15,994 bases of DNA, taken from Candidatus Sodaliphilus fimicaballi (lineage in GTDB: Bacteria; Bacteroidota; Bacteroidia; Bacteroidales; Muribaculaceae). The position numbers and the translations under genes were made by a program. The notes beneath the pieces were generated by a model. It saw only the letters and a list, made by a program, of their open reading frames with translations, was not told where the DNA came from and did not search any database. This document shows, piece by piece, positions 7,801 to 14,059 of the stretch. Position 1 is the stretch's first letter, and every line of letters starts with the position of its first letter. Where the stretch lies: the NCBI GenBank assembly GCA_018065165.1, contig JAGHTV010000202.1, positions 1 to 15,994 of the forward strand. Direction: 5' to 3'.

Positions 7801-8698
7801 TTGAGTTAGTCTGTGTTCCCCAATACATGTCATTGCCCGACATGTCAAGATACTTGAGGTTTTCGCAACCACTGACATTTGTATACCGAAGGCTGCTGTT
7901 ATTTGCCAAAATAAGTGTTTCAAGTGATTTAGGATATGCAGGATTGAAAGCTGTACCGAGCTTGCACCCACTCATATCTAAATATTTCAACTTTGTAAGT
8001 TTAGTGAGATCTGCTGTAGTCAAACTAGCGTTATTTGCAAGAATCAATGTCTCAAGGTTGATAAGTTTAGGTAGAGAATTTGCATAATTCAGTTTATAAG
8101 CGTCTGTCGATTGTGTATCTGCTTGCCCTGAATTTGTAAGATCCAGATATTTTAGCCCCGTTTGATCTGAAATACCAGAACTAAAACCATGCATTGCAAC
8201 ACACCCATTAAGACTGAGCCATTTAAGGGTTTTGATGCTATATGTTCCAGACATAGCTCTAAAAGCACCAAAATTTGTACAGCCCGTCGCATCAAATTTC
8301 TCTAATGGTGTTCCACTAGCTAATTTTATTGGATTATTAGTACTATTAATACCATTAGTTGCTCTGTTATTGCGAATTGACAGAATTATCAACTTGTTGT
8401 TAGAAGTTAGGTTGATTGACGCAATCTGGTTGTCATCGAGGATGAACTCGGTCAGCTCGGTGAAGTTGGCGATACCGGTAATATCGGTGATGCCTTGGTT
8501 AGAGAGGTCGAGCGAGGTTACGCTTGTGGCTTCGACCGAAGTTGCGCCGAGTGCTTGTTGCAATGCAGTACGGAACGCAGGATCAGGGAATGTAGTGGTG
8601 TTAGTTAAATCCACGACCGCTGCTTGGGCCGTGATGCCATAAAATAGTAGCGATAGAGCAAACGCTAATCTGCAAATAAGGTTATTAGGTTTTTTCAT
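4871..8698 (-). CDS. Large secreted leucine-rich-repeat protein with sorting-like C-terminal tail
   Basis: A 1275-residue protein if started at 8698, where MKKPNNLICRLAFALSLLFYGITAQA forms a standard signal peptide. The frame also has an ATG 25 codons upstream, but that extension is not signal-like and would overlap the likely promoter. Almost the whole mature protein is leucine-rich repeats of about 20-24 residues in the style LKYLDLSNNxLTSLDLxxN, recalling InlJ-like and other bacterial surface LRRs. The last ~60 residues (containing YYNLAGVASQEPFDGVNL) resemble the degenerate C-terminal sorting domains of type IX-secreted or surface-bound Bacteroidetes proteins. It is probably exposed at or beyond the outer membrane and binds a protein or glycan partner, which the sequence does not reveal. 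Base composition varies along the gene (AT-rich about 7560-8400). Confidence 0.8.
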   Translation of the reverse strand: MKKPNNLICRLAFALSLLFYGITAQAAVVDLTNTTTFPDPAFRTALQQALGATSVEATSVTSLDLSNQGITDITGIANFTELTEFILDDNQIASINLTSNNKLIILSIRNNRATNGINSTNNPIKLASGTPLEKFDATGCTNFGAFRAMSGTYSIKTLKWLSLNGCVAMHGFSSGISDQTGLKYLDLTNSGQADTQSTDAYKLNYANSLPKLINLETLILANNASLTTADLTKLTKLKYLDMSGCKLGTAFNPAYPKSLETLILANNSSLRYTNVSGCENLKYLDMSGNDMYWGTQTNSTNKLTPANCPKLEVLILDDAKIATAPTVDGFQNLKTLSVGGSKNTFNSGSDLTLINCPAIENINVSGAANITSVAIKNSGLTSIPTITSDGCTKLKTLVLDGNQFSDVPTVGGPFTCLSLQSNNFPAVYSLSGNTLEGLDLGNNGLTSVTVENSAMSALSLAGNTNLTEVHLHGNANLTKTASDEGISAAQGLYIKGLANLETLDIENSSFEELGQSNSTQGCSGLKTLKAAHNKFTTFSNAYTSFSASSRTKDESRSSLEHLTGLEYLDLSNNLLQDSLHLFKNTQLKTLIVRNNRTITEYSDNSVVNKKFHTPGDVGEFNDTIGLRMINLLYNPNLEYLDISYTNIHHFAKDGRKDIPTAHTEDYYMANFATKATETAKNREPHYILVTNCNKLKEFYADYNGMKSAAFIPNNEGHYFPDLKRISMIETRGQDPHTMQGSWNPNGSGGCPNLEYINVANSDLDSIGVTNNKHLKYLNVSGNWTKNNWAHWSSTGVGHTLNLKGCDALVECVADDCPHLVIAQANDKTNLTSLSLNNNPELKQVYVPNTGLARIDKGAYNRADDGDSRSQQAQGNLGLAGLNTAANLELLYCEDNANLTSLDVTANSNLKYLHAYNNKYGVSGLDLSHNNGLVTAWVSNSEIKSLNLDGCVVLDTLKCYDNATLAELYVDDATNNLRYLDLARCHVGDLDVSKNTALEYFDCSNDEKCDAKQGNWISDLNFTSTALKEVYANNNNLYCIKLPTSLPSLTNIEYEHNHINGIDLSGASDGVTIKDQDNGRTIVAECANWKKQDKSATKLFYFQLTPNAGDNTSTTYNTYLASKTSKDELKPTEEYTRERLNADGFVVDKAIEWTTGVSGVVNGTKKKAATISDMTPDQIVGNIVVLIPTEEPAGGKASGHAEYTYNNGKGNSTFYLDWTADSQVITGVDDLNASTEVASVTYYNLAGVASQEPFDGVNLVVKTMTDGSTVTTKMIK

Positions 8699-8761
8699 AA
8701 TAAAATAACACTTTATAATAGGTTTATCAGTATAGTTTACATTATGTAATATAACAACTTG

Positions 8762-8769
8762 CAAATTTA
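8762..8769 (-). promoter_or_regulatory. Possible -7 box (TAAATTTG) of the LRR gene
   Basis: TAAATTTG on the minus strand exactly fits TAnnTTTG and lies about 64 bases upstream of the chosen LRR start. I see no TTTG at the expected -33 position, so the promoter assignment is tentative. It supports the start at 8698, because the longer reading frame would begin almost at the predicted transcription start. Confidence 0.4.
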
Positions 8770-8808
8770 GCAATTATTTTTCACAATTTTGCACTCTACA
8801 AAACAAAA

Positions 8809-8840
8809 AAACTCCTGCTACCTTAAGATAGCAGGAGTTT
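8809..8840 (-). terminator. Rho-independent terminator of the scaffold/GGGtGRT operon
   Basis: A perfect 12-base-pair stem (8809-8820 with 8829-8840) surrounds an 8-base loop. In minus-strand direction it is followed by a T run (TTTTTTGTTTTG). It starts 23 bases after the GGGtGRT stop codon. This is the clearest intrinsic terminator in the window. Confidence 0.9.
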
Positions 8841-8863
8841 CTATTGGTTTATGTAAGAGTTTC

Positions 8864-9877
8864 TTACTTGTTGAGTGCTTGAGCTACGTCAACGGCGCAA
8901 GCTACTGTACAACCTACCATGGGGTTGTTACCAATACCCAGGAAGCCCATCATCTCCACGTGAGCGGGAACTGATGAAGAACCTGCGAACTGAGCGTCGC
9001 TGTGCATACGGCCCAGAGTATCTGTCATACCGTAAGAAGCGGGACCAGCAGCCATGTTATCGGGGTGCAGTGTGCGGCCTGTACCACCACCTGATGCTAC
9101 GCTGAAGTAGGGCTTACCAGCGAGGATACGCTCCTTCTTGTAAGTACCAGCAACGGGGTGTTGGAAACGAGTGGGGTTAGTTGAGTTACCAGTGATAGAT
9201 ACGTCAACGTCTTCCTTCCACAGGATAGCTACGCCCTCACGTACATCGTCGGCACCGTAGCACTTAACCTTAGCGCGGGGACCATCGCTGTAGGGAGTCT
9301 CAGCTACAGTCTTGAGCTCGCCAGTGAAGTAGTCAAACTCAGTTTGAACGTATGTGAAACCGTTGATGCGAGAGATGATCTTAGCAGCGTCCTTGCCCAG
9401 ACCGTTGAGGATAACGCGCAGGGGCTCCTTGCGTACCTTATCAGCCTTAGCAGCAATCTTGATTGCGCCCTCAGCAGCAGCAAATGACTCGTGACCAGCG
9501 AGGAATGCGAAGCACTTAGTCTCTTCACGGAGCAGACGAGCTGCCAGGTTACCGTGGCCAAGACCAACCTTACGGTCGTCAGCTACTGAACCGGGGATAC
9601 AGAATGCTTGCAGACCCAGACCGATAGCCTCGGCAGCATCAGCAGCGTTCTTGCAACCCTTCTTCAGAGCGATTGCGCTACCACAAACGTATGCCCACTT
9701 AGCGTTCTCAAAGCAGATGGGCTGAGTTTCCTCACATGTGAGATAAGGATCGATACCAGCTTCTTCGCAGATTGCGTTAGCCTCCTCAATGTCCTTGATA
9801 CCGTTCTCGTTGAGAACAGCGATAATCTTGTTGATTCGACGATCTTGCGATTCGAATTTTACTTCTCTAATTGCCAT
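8864..9877 (-). CDS. GGGtGRT protein
   Basis: A 337-residue soluble protein of the family named for its conserved glycine motif, seen here as GGGTGRT at residues 263-269. Other conserved-looking parts are the N-terminal Cys-containing stretch (ICEEAGIDPYLTCEETQPIC), LGHGNLAARLLREET, FLAGHESFAAAEGAIK and the C-terminal MGFLGIGNNPMVGCTVACA. No signal peptide or membrane segment. The molecular function of the family is not established to my knowledge. It is encoded 17 bases after the scaffold-like gene, an association I recall from other anaerobes, so a role in iron-sulfur or sulfur metabolism is an inference from context. Unlike other genes here it has a strong Shine-Dalgarno site. The multiple Cys could be metal ligands. 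Confidence 0.85.
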   Translation of the reverse strand: MAIREVKFESQDRRINKIIAVLNENGIKDIEEANAICEEAGIDPYLTCEETQPICFENAKWAYVCGSAIALKKGCKNAADAAEAIGLGLQAFCIPGSVADDRKVGLGHGNLAARLLREETKCFAFLAGHESFAAAEGAIKIAAKADKVRKEPLRVILNGLGKDAAKIISRINGFTYVQTEFDYFTGELKTVAETPYSDGPRAKVKCYGADDVREGVAILWKEDVDVSITGNSTNPTRFQHPVAGTYKKERILAGKPYFSVASGGGTGRTLHPDNMAAGPASYGMTDTLGRMHSDAQFAGSSSVPAHVEMMGFLGIGNNPMVGCTVACAVDVAQALNK

Positions 9878-9885
9878 AATGTATT

Positions 9886-9892
9886 CCTCCTT
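9886..9892 (-). promoter_or_regulatory. Strong Shine-Dalgarno site of the GGGtGRT gene
   Basis: AAGGAGG on the minus strand lies 8 bases before the ATG at 9877 and 2 bases after the upstream stop codon. It confirms the start. Bacteroidetes genes generally lack such sites, and I see none before the other genes of the window, so this may reflect transfer or a need for independent translation initiation. Confidence 0.85.
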
Positions 9893-9894
9893 TA

Positions 9895-10587
9895 TTATTC
9901 GTTACGTGGGTCAATGTACTTAGCAGCGTCAGCGAAGCGACCATAGCTACCCTTAGCAGCCTCGAGAGCCTCTTCGGGAGTCTTGCCCTTCTTCAACGCA
10001 TCGGTGAACTTGCCAAGGTGCAAGAATTCGTAACCGATAACTTCGTTATTAGCGTCAAGAGCCATGCGAGTGCAATAGCCCTCAGCCATCTCAAGGTAGC
10101 GAGGACCCTTAGCCAGTGTACCAAACATAGTACCTACTTGGCTGCGGAGACCCTTACCGAGGTCTTCAAGAGAAGCGCCTACTACGAGACCACCCTCTGA
10201 GAACGCGCTCTGAGTGCGACCGTAAACGATTTGCAGGAAGAGCTCGCGCATTGCAGTGTTGATTGCGTCACACACGAGGTCGGTGTTGAGTGCTTCGAGG
10301 ATTGTCTTGCCAGGAAGAATCTCACTTGCCATAGCAGCTGAGTGAGTCATACCTGAGCAACCAATAGTCTCAACGAGAGCTTCTTGGATGATACCTTCCT
10401 TAACGTTGAGAGTAAGCTTGCAAGCGCCCTGTTGGGGAGCACACCAGCCGATACCGTGAGTGAGGCCAGAAACATCTTTGATTTCTTTAGAGCGTACCCA
10501 CTTTCCTTCTTCAGGAATTGGTGCTGAGGGGTGATTTGCACCCTTAGCTACACAGCACATGTTTTGTACTTCGTGAGAATAAATCAT
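9895..10587 (-). CDS. IscU/NifU-like iron-sulfur cluster assembly scaffold-family protein
   Basis: A 230-residue soluble protein whose middle resembles the IscU/NifU N-terminal fold: GACKLTLNVKEGIIQEALVE (54-73), then ETIGCSGMTHSAAMASE (73-89), which parallels the cysteine loop of IscU (FGCGSAIASSS). Candidate ligands are C11, C12, C49, C56, C77 and C106. The tail (about 165-230) extends beyond the usual 125-150-residue IscU, and EEALEAAKGSYGRFADAAKYI near the C terminus is helical. IscU builds [2Fe-2S] clusters, but this variant's function is not established. It is not an ordinary isc gene, since no iscS is adjacent and the suf genes lie elsewhere. It heads an operon with the GGGtGRT gene. 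The leader before 10587 lacks a Shine-Dalgarno site, and I found no convincing promoter boxes. Confidence 0.75.
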   Translation of the reverse strand: MIYSHEVQNMCCVAKGANHPSAPIPEEGKWVRSKEIKDVSGLTHGIGWCAPQQGACKLTLNVKEGIIQEALVETIGCSGMTHSAAMASEILPGKTILEALNTDLVCDAINTAMRELFLQIVYGRTQSAFSEGGLVVGASLEDLGKGLRSQVGTMFGTLAKGPRYLEMAEGYCTRMALDANNEVIGYEFLHLGKFTDALKKGKTPEEALEAAKGSYGRFADAAKYIDPRNE

Positions 10588-10711
10588 AATTAGCTGTTAA
10601 TTAATATGATAGTAAAAAATTGTAAGTTTTGTTATATACAAAGCATATTTAACTGCGTAAAGTTACTAAATTTTTTGCACATTATTGCCTTCTACACCTT
10701 ATAAAAAAAGA

Positions 10712-10737
10712 AAAAAGCGAGAAATTTCTCGCTTTTT
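10712..10737 (-). terminator. Perfect palindromic terminator closing the transposase region
   Basis: AAAAAGCGAGAAA is followed directly by its reverse complement, and the minus-strand exit continues as a long T-rich stretch (TCTTTTTTTAT). It is a strong intrinsic terminator for minus-strand transcripts from the transposase region and protects the scaffold gene downstream. The plus-strand exit has only the arm's own five T. Confidence 0.8.
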
Positions 10738-10742
10738 ATGAG

Positions 10743-10763
10743 TTATAGCCATGTGAATGACAT
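10743..10763 (-). pseudogene. Vestigial transposase start (M-S-F-T-W-L-stop)
   Basis: On the minus strand ATG TCA TTC ACA TGG CTA TAA begins 8 bases after the leader block of copy A. This is exactly the spacing between leader copy B and the intact transposase start (ATG TCG TTT ACA). The first four codons encode the same M-S-F-T with two synonymous third-base differences, then identity is lost and a stop follows. I read it as the stump of a second transposase gene whose body was deleted. Four codons are little evidence on their own; the conserved position supports it. Confidence 0.5.
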
Positions 10764-11118
10764 TTCTTCTTGTTTTAGTCGCGCACTCTGGGTGCGCATT
10801 ATTGTAGTTTCTTTCTCTAACCGAGGCCTACGACCCCGGTTAATAACGCTGAAGCGTTGTAACGCGCCCTATGGCGCTATCTATGTGTTACCGCGACATT
10901 GTCAACCCATAGCTAATGATGTCCAATGGCGCTATCTATGTGTTATTATAGACCAAGTCTACTCATGACTGGCGCTATCATCGGGTCGAGCATATGCTGA
11001 ACGGGCATTGGCCCGTGACAACGCCTTGCGTTATTAACCCCAGTCAAGAGAGCGAATGCGAACGCAGGCTGGGGATAGGAGACGGCACAACCCTTGTGCG
11101 GGCCCAGAGCCCGTGACT
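10753..11118 (-). repeat. Multi-hairpin leader repeat, copy A
   Basis: A roughly 365-base element sharing long identical blocks with copy B (11560-11833) in the same orientation. The longest exact block is 40 bases (11043-11082). It contains a row of hairpins: 10781-10797 (GCGCAC/GTGCGC), 10820-10840, 10845-10858, 10864-10877 (GCGCC/GGCGC), 11001-11016 (ACGGGC/GCCCGT), 11020-11032 (AACGC/GCGTT), 11038-11074 (CCCCAG/CTGGGG), 11085-11099 (GCACAA/TTGTGC) and 11098-11114. In 10820-10840 the one mismatch becomes a G-U wobble on the minus strand, pointing to minus-strand function. It lies between the transposase stop and the terminator at 10712. Confidence 0.85.
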
Positions 11119-11121
11119 AAG

Positions 11122-11571
11122 TCAATCCTTAAATAGAATTTCTTCAGTCACATTTATACCTGCATCTTTTACCAATCTAATATATTCGTTTGCGAACCCA
11201 AAACTTTGATGATGTACTTTTTGACCCTTAATGTATTCAACCACATCGTCTACAGAATCATAAGATATTGAAAATGCAGCATACCCCTTTGACCAACCCA
11301 AGAAATATGGAAATTCAGCACTTTGCTTAAACCGCTTTGTCGCTGAGACTTTGACAACTTCGGCATACTTTGCAATACTTAACGAAGGTGGTAATCCCAC
11401 ACATATATGGATATGGTCTGGCATTCCCCCTATACGATAAACATGACAACCCAAATTTATACTTGTTGAGTAAATGTAATTGTATAACAATCTCTCATTT
11501 TCAAAGTTCAGGTTGCATTGGCTTCCCTTTGTTCTGAAGACAACATGATATATTGACTGTGTAAACGACAT
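11122..11571 (-). CDS. tnpA: IS200/IS605-type Y1 transposase (TnpA/REP-associated type)
   Basis: A 149-residue HUH single-strand transposase. Residues 53-55 (HIH in PDHIHI) are the HUH metal-binding motif and Y113 (EYIKGQKVHH) is the candidate nucleophilic tyrosine that attacks single-stranded DNA. The flanking GWSKGYAAFSIS and EYIRLVKDAGI segments are typical of Bacteroidetes members. The length is normal and no frameshift is visible, so it could be active. I chose ATG 11571 (MSFTQSIYHVVF) because the 12 residues upstream come from the repeat leader, and the family begins here. No tnpB or IscB gene and no omega-RNA association is present. Two direct copies of a multi-hairpin element flank the gene, and its TGA stop lies only about 4 bases from copy A. 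Whether it is an IS200-like insertion sequence or a domesticated RAYT is open. Confidence 0.88.
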   Translation of the reverse strand: MSFTQSIYHVVFRTKGSQCNLNFENERLLYNYIYSTSINLGCHVYRIGGMPDHIHICVGLPPSLSIAKYAEVVKVSATKRFKQSAEFPYFLGWSKGYAAFSISYDSVDDVVEYIKGQKVHHQSFGFANEYIRLVKDAGINVTEEILFKD

Positions 11572-11833
11572 CACTTCAGGTTTTAGTCGCGCACTCTGGG
11601 TGCGCATTATTGTGGTTTCAGTCTTTACCGAGGCCCATGACCCCGGTTAATAACGCTAAAGCGTTGTAACGCGCCCTATGGCGCTATTTATGTATTATAA
11701 TTATATTGCTGTAATACGGGCATTGGCCCGTGACAACACTTTGTGTTATTATCCCCTGTCAAGAGAGCGAATGCGAACGCAGGCTGGGGATAGGAGATGG
11801 AATAATTAAGTGCGGGCCCAGAGCTCGCGACCA
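11560..11833 (-). repeat. Multi-hairpin leader repeat, copy B
   Basis: The second copy of the element, immediately upstream of the transposase start in minus direction, about 270 bases. It keeps the blocks GCGCAC/GTGCGC, AACGC/GCGTT, GCGCC/GGCGC, ACGGGC/GCCCGT and the exact 40-base block (11758-11797). Relative to copy A it lacks about 90 bases between the GGCGC hairpin and the ACGGGC hairpin. Its AACAC/GTGTT hairpin (11735-11747) differs from copy A (AACGC/GCGTT) by a compensatory base-pair change. The first 38 bases on the plus strand overlap the transposase start and the leader-encoded extension. Confidence 0.85.
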
Positions 11834-11918
11834 AACTAACCGATGGTTAATAATGCGCTTATGTAGAGAACTCTGCTGAACTTGTTAACCCAAGAGAAAT
11901 TTATCACAACACTCGGTT
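11834..11918. other. Short non-coding spacer after the suf operon
   Basis: These 85 bases separate the end of repeat copy B from the stop of the GYF-domain gene. I see only weak inverted repeats (AGAG/CTCT at about 11866) and no clear terminator for the suf transcript. Nothing else can be supported. Confidence 0.4.
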
Positions 11919-12812
11919 CTACATTTCGTCGATTTTCTTCTTGGCCCATTCTTTGGCGGCTTTTACGGCTTCACGCTTGGCACGGGCAGCGATGCTGTCG
12001 AGCAGTTCCTGTGCAGCATTGGGGGTGCCATCGGCTGGAGCTACTTCCTCGTCGTCCTGGATGGGAGCTTGGGGTTCGTCGTAGCTTTCTTGTGGCTGTT
12101 CCTCAACTTCAGGAGCAACCTCCACGACAGGCTCGTCGTTACCGTGAATGGCCTGCTTAATGGCGTCGTTTATATCATCGGTACCAAAGGTAAATACGTG
12201 TCCCAAAATACCAAACGAGACATGCTTGCTGCGAGTGCCATAGTTAAATGTACCCATCGAGCAGATAAAATAGTTATCGTAGCTGAACATCTGGTCAATA
12301 ACCAAATCGGCACCGGTACCGCCTACCCATGTGGCTACTTCACCCAGGATACTGCCACCCATGCCGGTCTCGTTCACCGTGTTGCTCAACCACTCGCGAG
12401 TCACGTCCTTGATAGTGTTGAGGTGATCTTCGCGCGAGGGTACAGTAACCACGAGTACAACCAGCATTACAAAGGTCACAATCAGTGTCCACAACAGGCA
12501 TCCGCCACCACGCTTGTCCTTCTTGGCAGGAGTTGCGGGCTCGGCATAGGCGCGTTCAAATGTAGGCTCGGGAGTTTGTGGCTGGGAGAGGCGTGTGGGT
12601 GGAGGCGCTACCTGACTTGCCTGAGCGGCACGAGCACGACGGTACTCCTGCTGTTGCAGCAGCGAGGTCAGGGCAGGTACATCGCCCGCCTGTTTCCAGT
12701 CGTCCATGCCCTCGGTCCACACCTCGGTCTCGGGGGTGATGTCAAGACTTGCAAGTTGATCTAGTGTAAATGGTCCTTGCTGCGAGTCGTTGATGAAAAC
12801 ATAAAATTCCAT
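11919..12812 (-). CDS. GYF_2 / DUF4359-like single-pass membrane protein
   Basis: A 297-residue protein in four parts. Residues 1-50 are a GYF_2-type domain (YVFINDSQQGPFTLDQL, then W32 and W39), a fold that generally binds proline-rich peptides. Residues 55-100 are a Pro/Arg/Ala-rich linker. Residues about 104-124 (CLLWTLIVTFVMLVVLVVTV) are one membrane helix. From residue 125 (PSREDHLNTIKDV) a DUF4359-like domain follows, then an acidic Glu/Pro-rich stretch (215-250) and a basic Ala/Lys helix at the end. Topology is probably N-in, with the DUF4359-like part outside the membrane. It starts 26 bases after sufS and is likely in the same transcript, but no known link to Fe-S assembly exists. 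Function is unknown. Confidence 0.7.
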   Translation of the reverse strand: MEFYVFINDSQQGPFTLDQLASLDITPETEVWTEGMDDWKQAGDVPALTSLLQQQEYRRARAAQASQVAPPPTRLSQPQTPEPTFERAYAEPATPAKKDKRGGGCLLWTLIVTFVMLVVLVVTVPSREDHLNTIKDVTREWLSNTVNETGMGGSILGEVATWVGGTGADLVIDQMFSYDNYFICSMGTFNYGTRSKHVSFGILGHVFTFGTDDINDAIKQAIHGNDEPVVEVAPEVEEQPQESYDEPQAPIQDDEEVAPADGTPNAAQELLDSIAARAKREAVKAAKEWAKKKIDEM

Positions 12813-12838
12813 TAGGTATTATATTAAATTGGTTAATA

Positions 12839-14047
12839 TCAAAACATTGAACTTACACGCTTCACAGCCTCGACAAAGCGTGTTATCTCGTCGCGAGTGT
12901 TATAGAACGAGAGCGACGCACGCACCATGCCGGTGACGCCATAGCGTGCCATGAGGGGTTGAGCGCAGTGGTGCCCAGTGCGCACAGCAAAACCTAGCTT
13001 GTCGAGCAACAGGCCCATGTCATAGCCATTTATATCGTTGACCAGAAACGAGATAACCGCACCCTTGTGTGGCGCTGTTCCATAGATGTGCATGCCGTCG
13101 ATGGCCTGCAACTGGTCGGTGGCATACTGGAGCAGTTCCTGCTCGCGTGCCGCGATATTGTCGATGCCCAGCGAGTTGATATAGTCGATGGCTGTTCCCA
13201 AGGCAGCAATGCCCACATAGTCGGGAGTGCCTGCCTCAAACTTGAAGGGAAGGTCGGCAAAATTAGTATGCTCAAACGAGACCGTGCTTATCATCTCGCC
13301 ACCACCCTGATAGGGGGGCATAGACTCTAGCCAGCGCTGCTTGCCATAGAGCACACCCACGCCAGTGGGGCCATACATCTTGTGTGACGACAAGGCATAG
13401 AAGTCGCAGTCAAGGTCCTGCACATCGATAGCCATGTGAGGAGCCGCCTGCGCACCATCGATGAGCACGGGCACATCGTGACGGTGGGCAATCTCAATCA
13501 TCTGCTTCACGGGGTTGATGGTGCCCAGCACATTGCTCATGTGGGCAATGCTCACAAAGCGAGTATTGTCGCTGAAAAGGTCCTCGTAAGCCTCCAGGTT
13601 GAGCGAGCCATCGTCGTTAACGGGAACCACACGCAGCCTGATGCGCTTGCGTTGTCCCAGCAACTGCCAGGGCACGATGTTGCTATGGTGCTCCATTGCA
13701 GTTACGATAATCTCATCGCCATTGTATAGCCGCTCGCCAAACGACGAAGCAACGAGGTTGATGCCTTCGGTAGTACCACGAGTGAAGATAACCTCCTGTA
13801 TCGAACTTGCATTGATGAAGGCACGCACCTTTTCGCGAGTAGCCTCTACCCTATCGGTAGCCTCCTGCGAGAGTGTGTGTACGCCACGGTGCACATTGGC
13901 ACGGTGCTTGAGATACATGTCGTTGATGGTATCAAGCACACACTGCGGAGCCTGAGCCGTAGCGGCATTGTCAAGGTAGACCAGTGGCTTACCGTTAATG
14001 TCACGCTCAAGTATGGGGAAATCTTTTCTTATCTCTTCTATATTCAT
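12839..14047 (-). CDS. sufS: Cysteine desulfurase SufS
   Basis: A 402-residue PLP enzyme that converts cysteine to alanine and passes persulfide sulfur to the Suf scaffold in the cytosol. The class V aminotransferase pattern is complete: YLDNAATAQAP (24-34), the TEGIN stretch, AMEHHSN, the pyridoxal-binding DGAQAAPH, and the Schiff-base Lys K223 in SSHKMYGPTG. The catalytic Cys is C361 in TGHHCAQP. Length and motifs fit group II desulfurases (SufS/CsdA). The gene follows sufD by 66 bases. The expected sulfur-relay partner (SufE or SufU) is not in the window. The start follows an AT-rich leader without Shine-Dalgarno site. Confidence 0.95.
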   Translation of the reverse strand: MNIEEIRKDFPILERDINGKPLVYLDNAATAQAPQCVLDTINDMYLKHRANVHRGVHTLSQEATDRVEATREKVRAFINASSIQEVIFTRGTTEGINLVASSFGERLYNGDEIIVTAMEHHSNIVPWQLLGQRKRIRLRVVPVNDDGSLNLEAYEDLFSDNTRFVSIAHMSNVLGTINPVKQMIEIAHRHDVPVLIDGAQAAPHMAIDVQDLDCDFYALSSHKMYGPTGVGVLYGKQRWLESMPPYQGGGEMISTVSFEHTNFADLPFKFEAGTPDYVGIAALGTAIDYINSLGIDNIAAREQELLQYATDQLQAIDGMHIYGTAPHKGAVISFLVNDINGYDMGLLLDKLGFAVRTGHHCAQPLMARYGVTGMVRASLSFYNTRDEITRFVEAVKRVSSMF

Positions 14048-14059
14048 AGTCTTTTAATT

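Noticed and set aside
7299..8087. Long plus-strand open frame opposite the LRR gene
   Set aside because: Its translation lacks family motifs, and the minus-strand LRR frame explains the region. Other long antisense frames (3310-4044, 14189-15004, 1821-2423) fail in the same way.
8699..8773. Longer start for the LRR protein at 8773
   Set aside because: The extra 25 residues are not signal-like, and the likely -7 box at 8762-8769 lies inside this stretch.
10738..10968. Small plus-strand open frame of 76 codons
   Set aside because: It lies inside the hairpin repeat, is not kept in copy B, and has no recognisable protein pattern.
10753..11833. Omega/HEARO guide RNA of an IS605 element
   Set aside because: No TnpB or IscB gene is present, and the repeats sit around TnpA alone. 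I see no recognisable omega-RNA arrangement.
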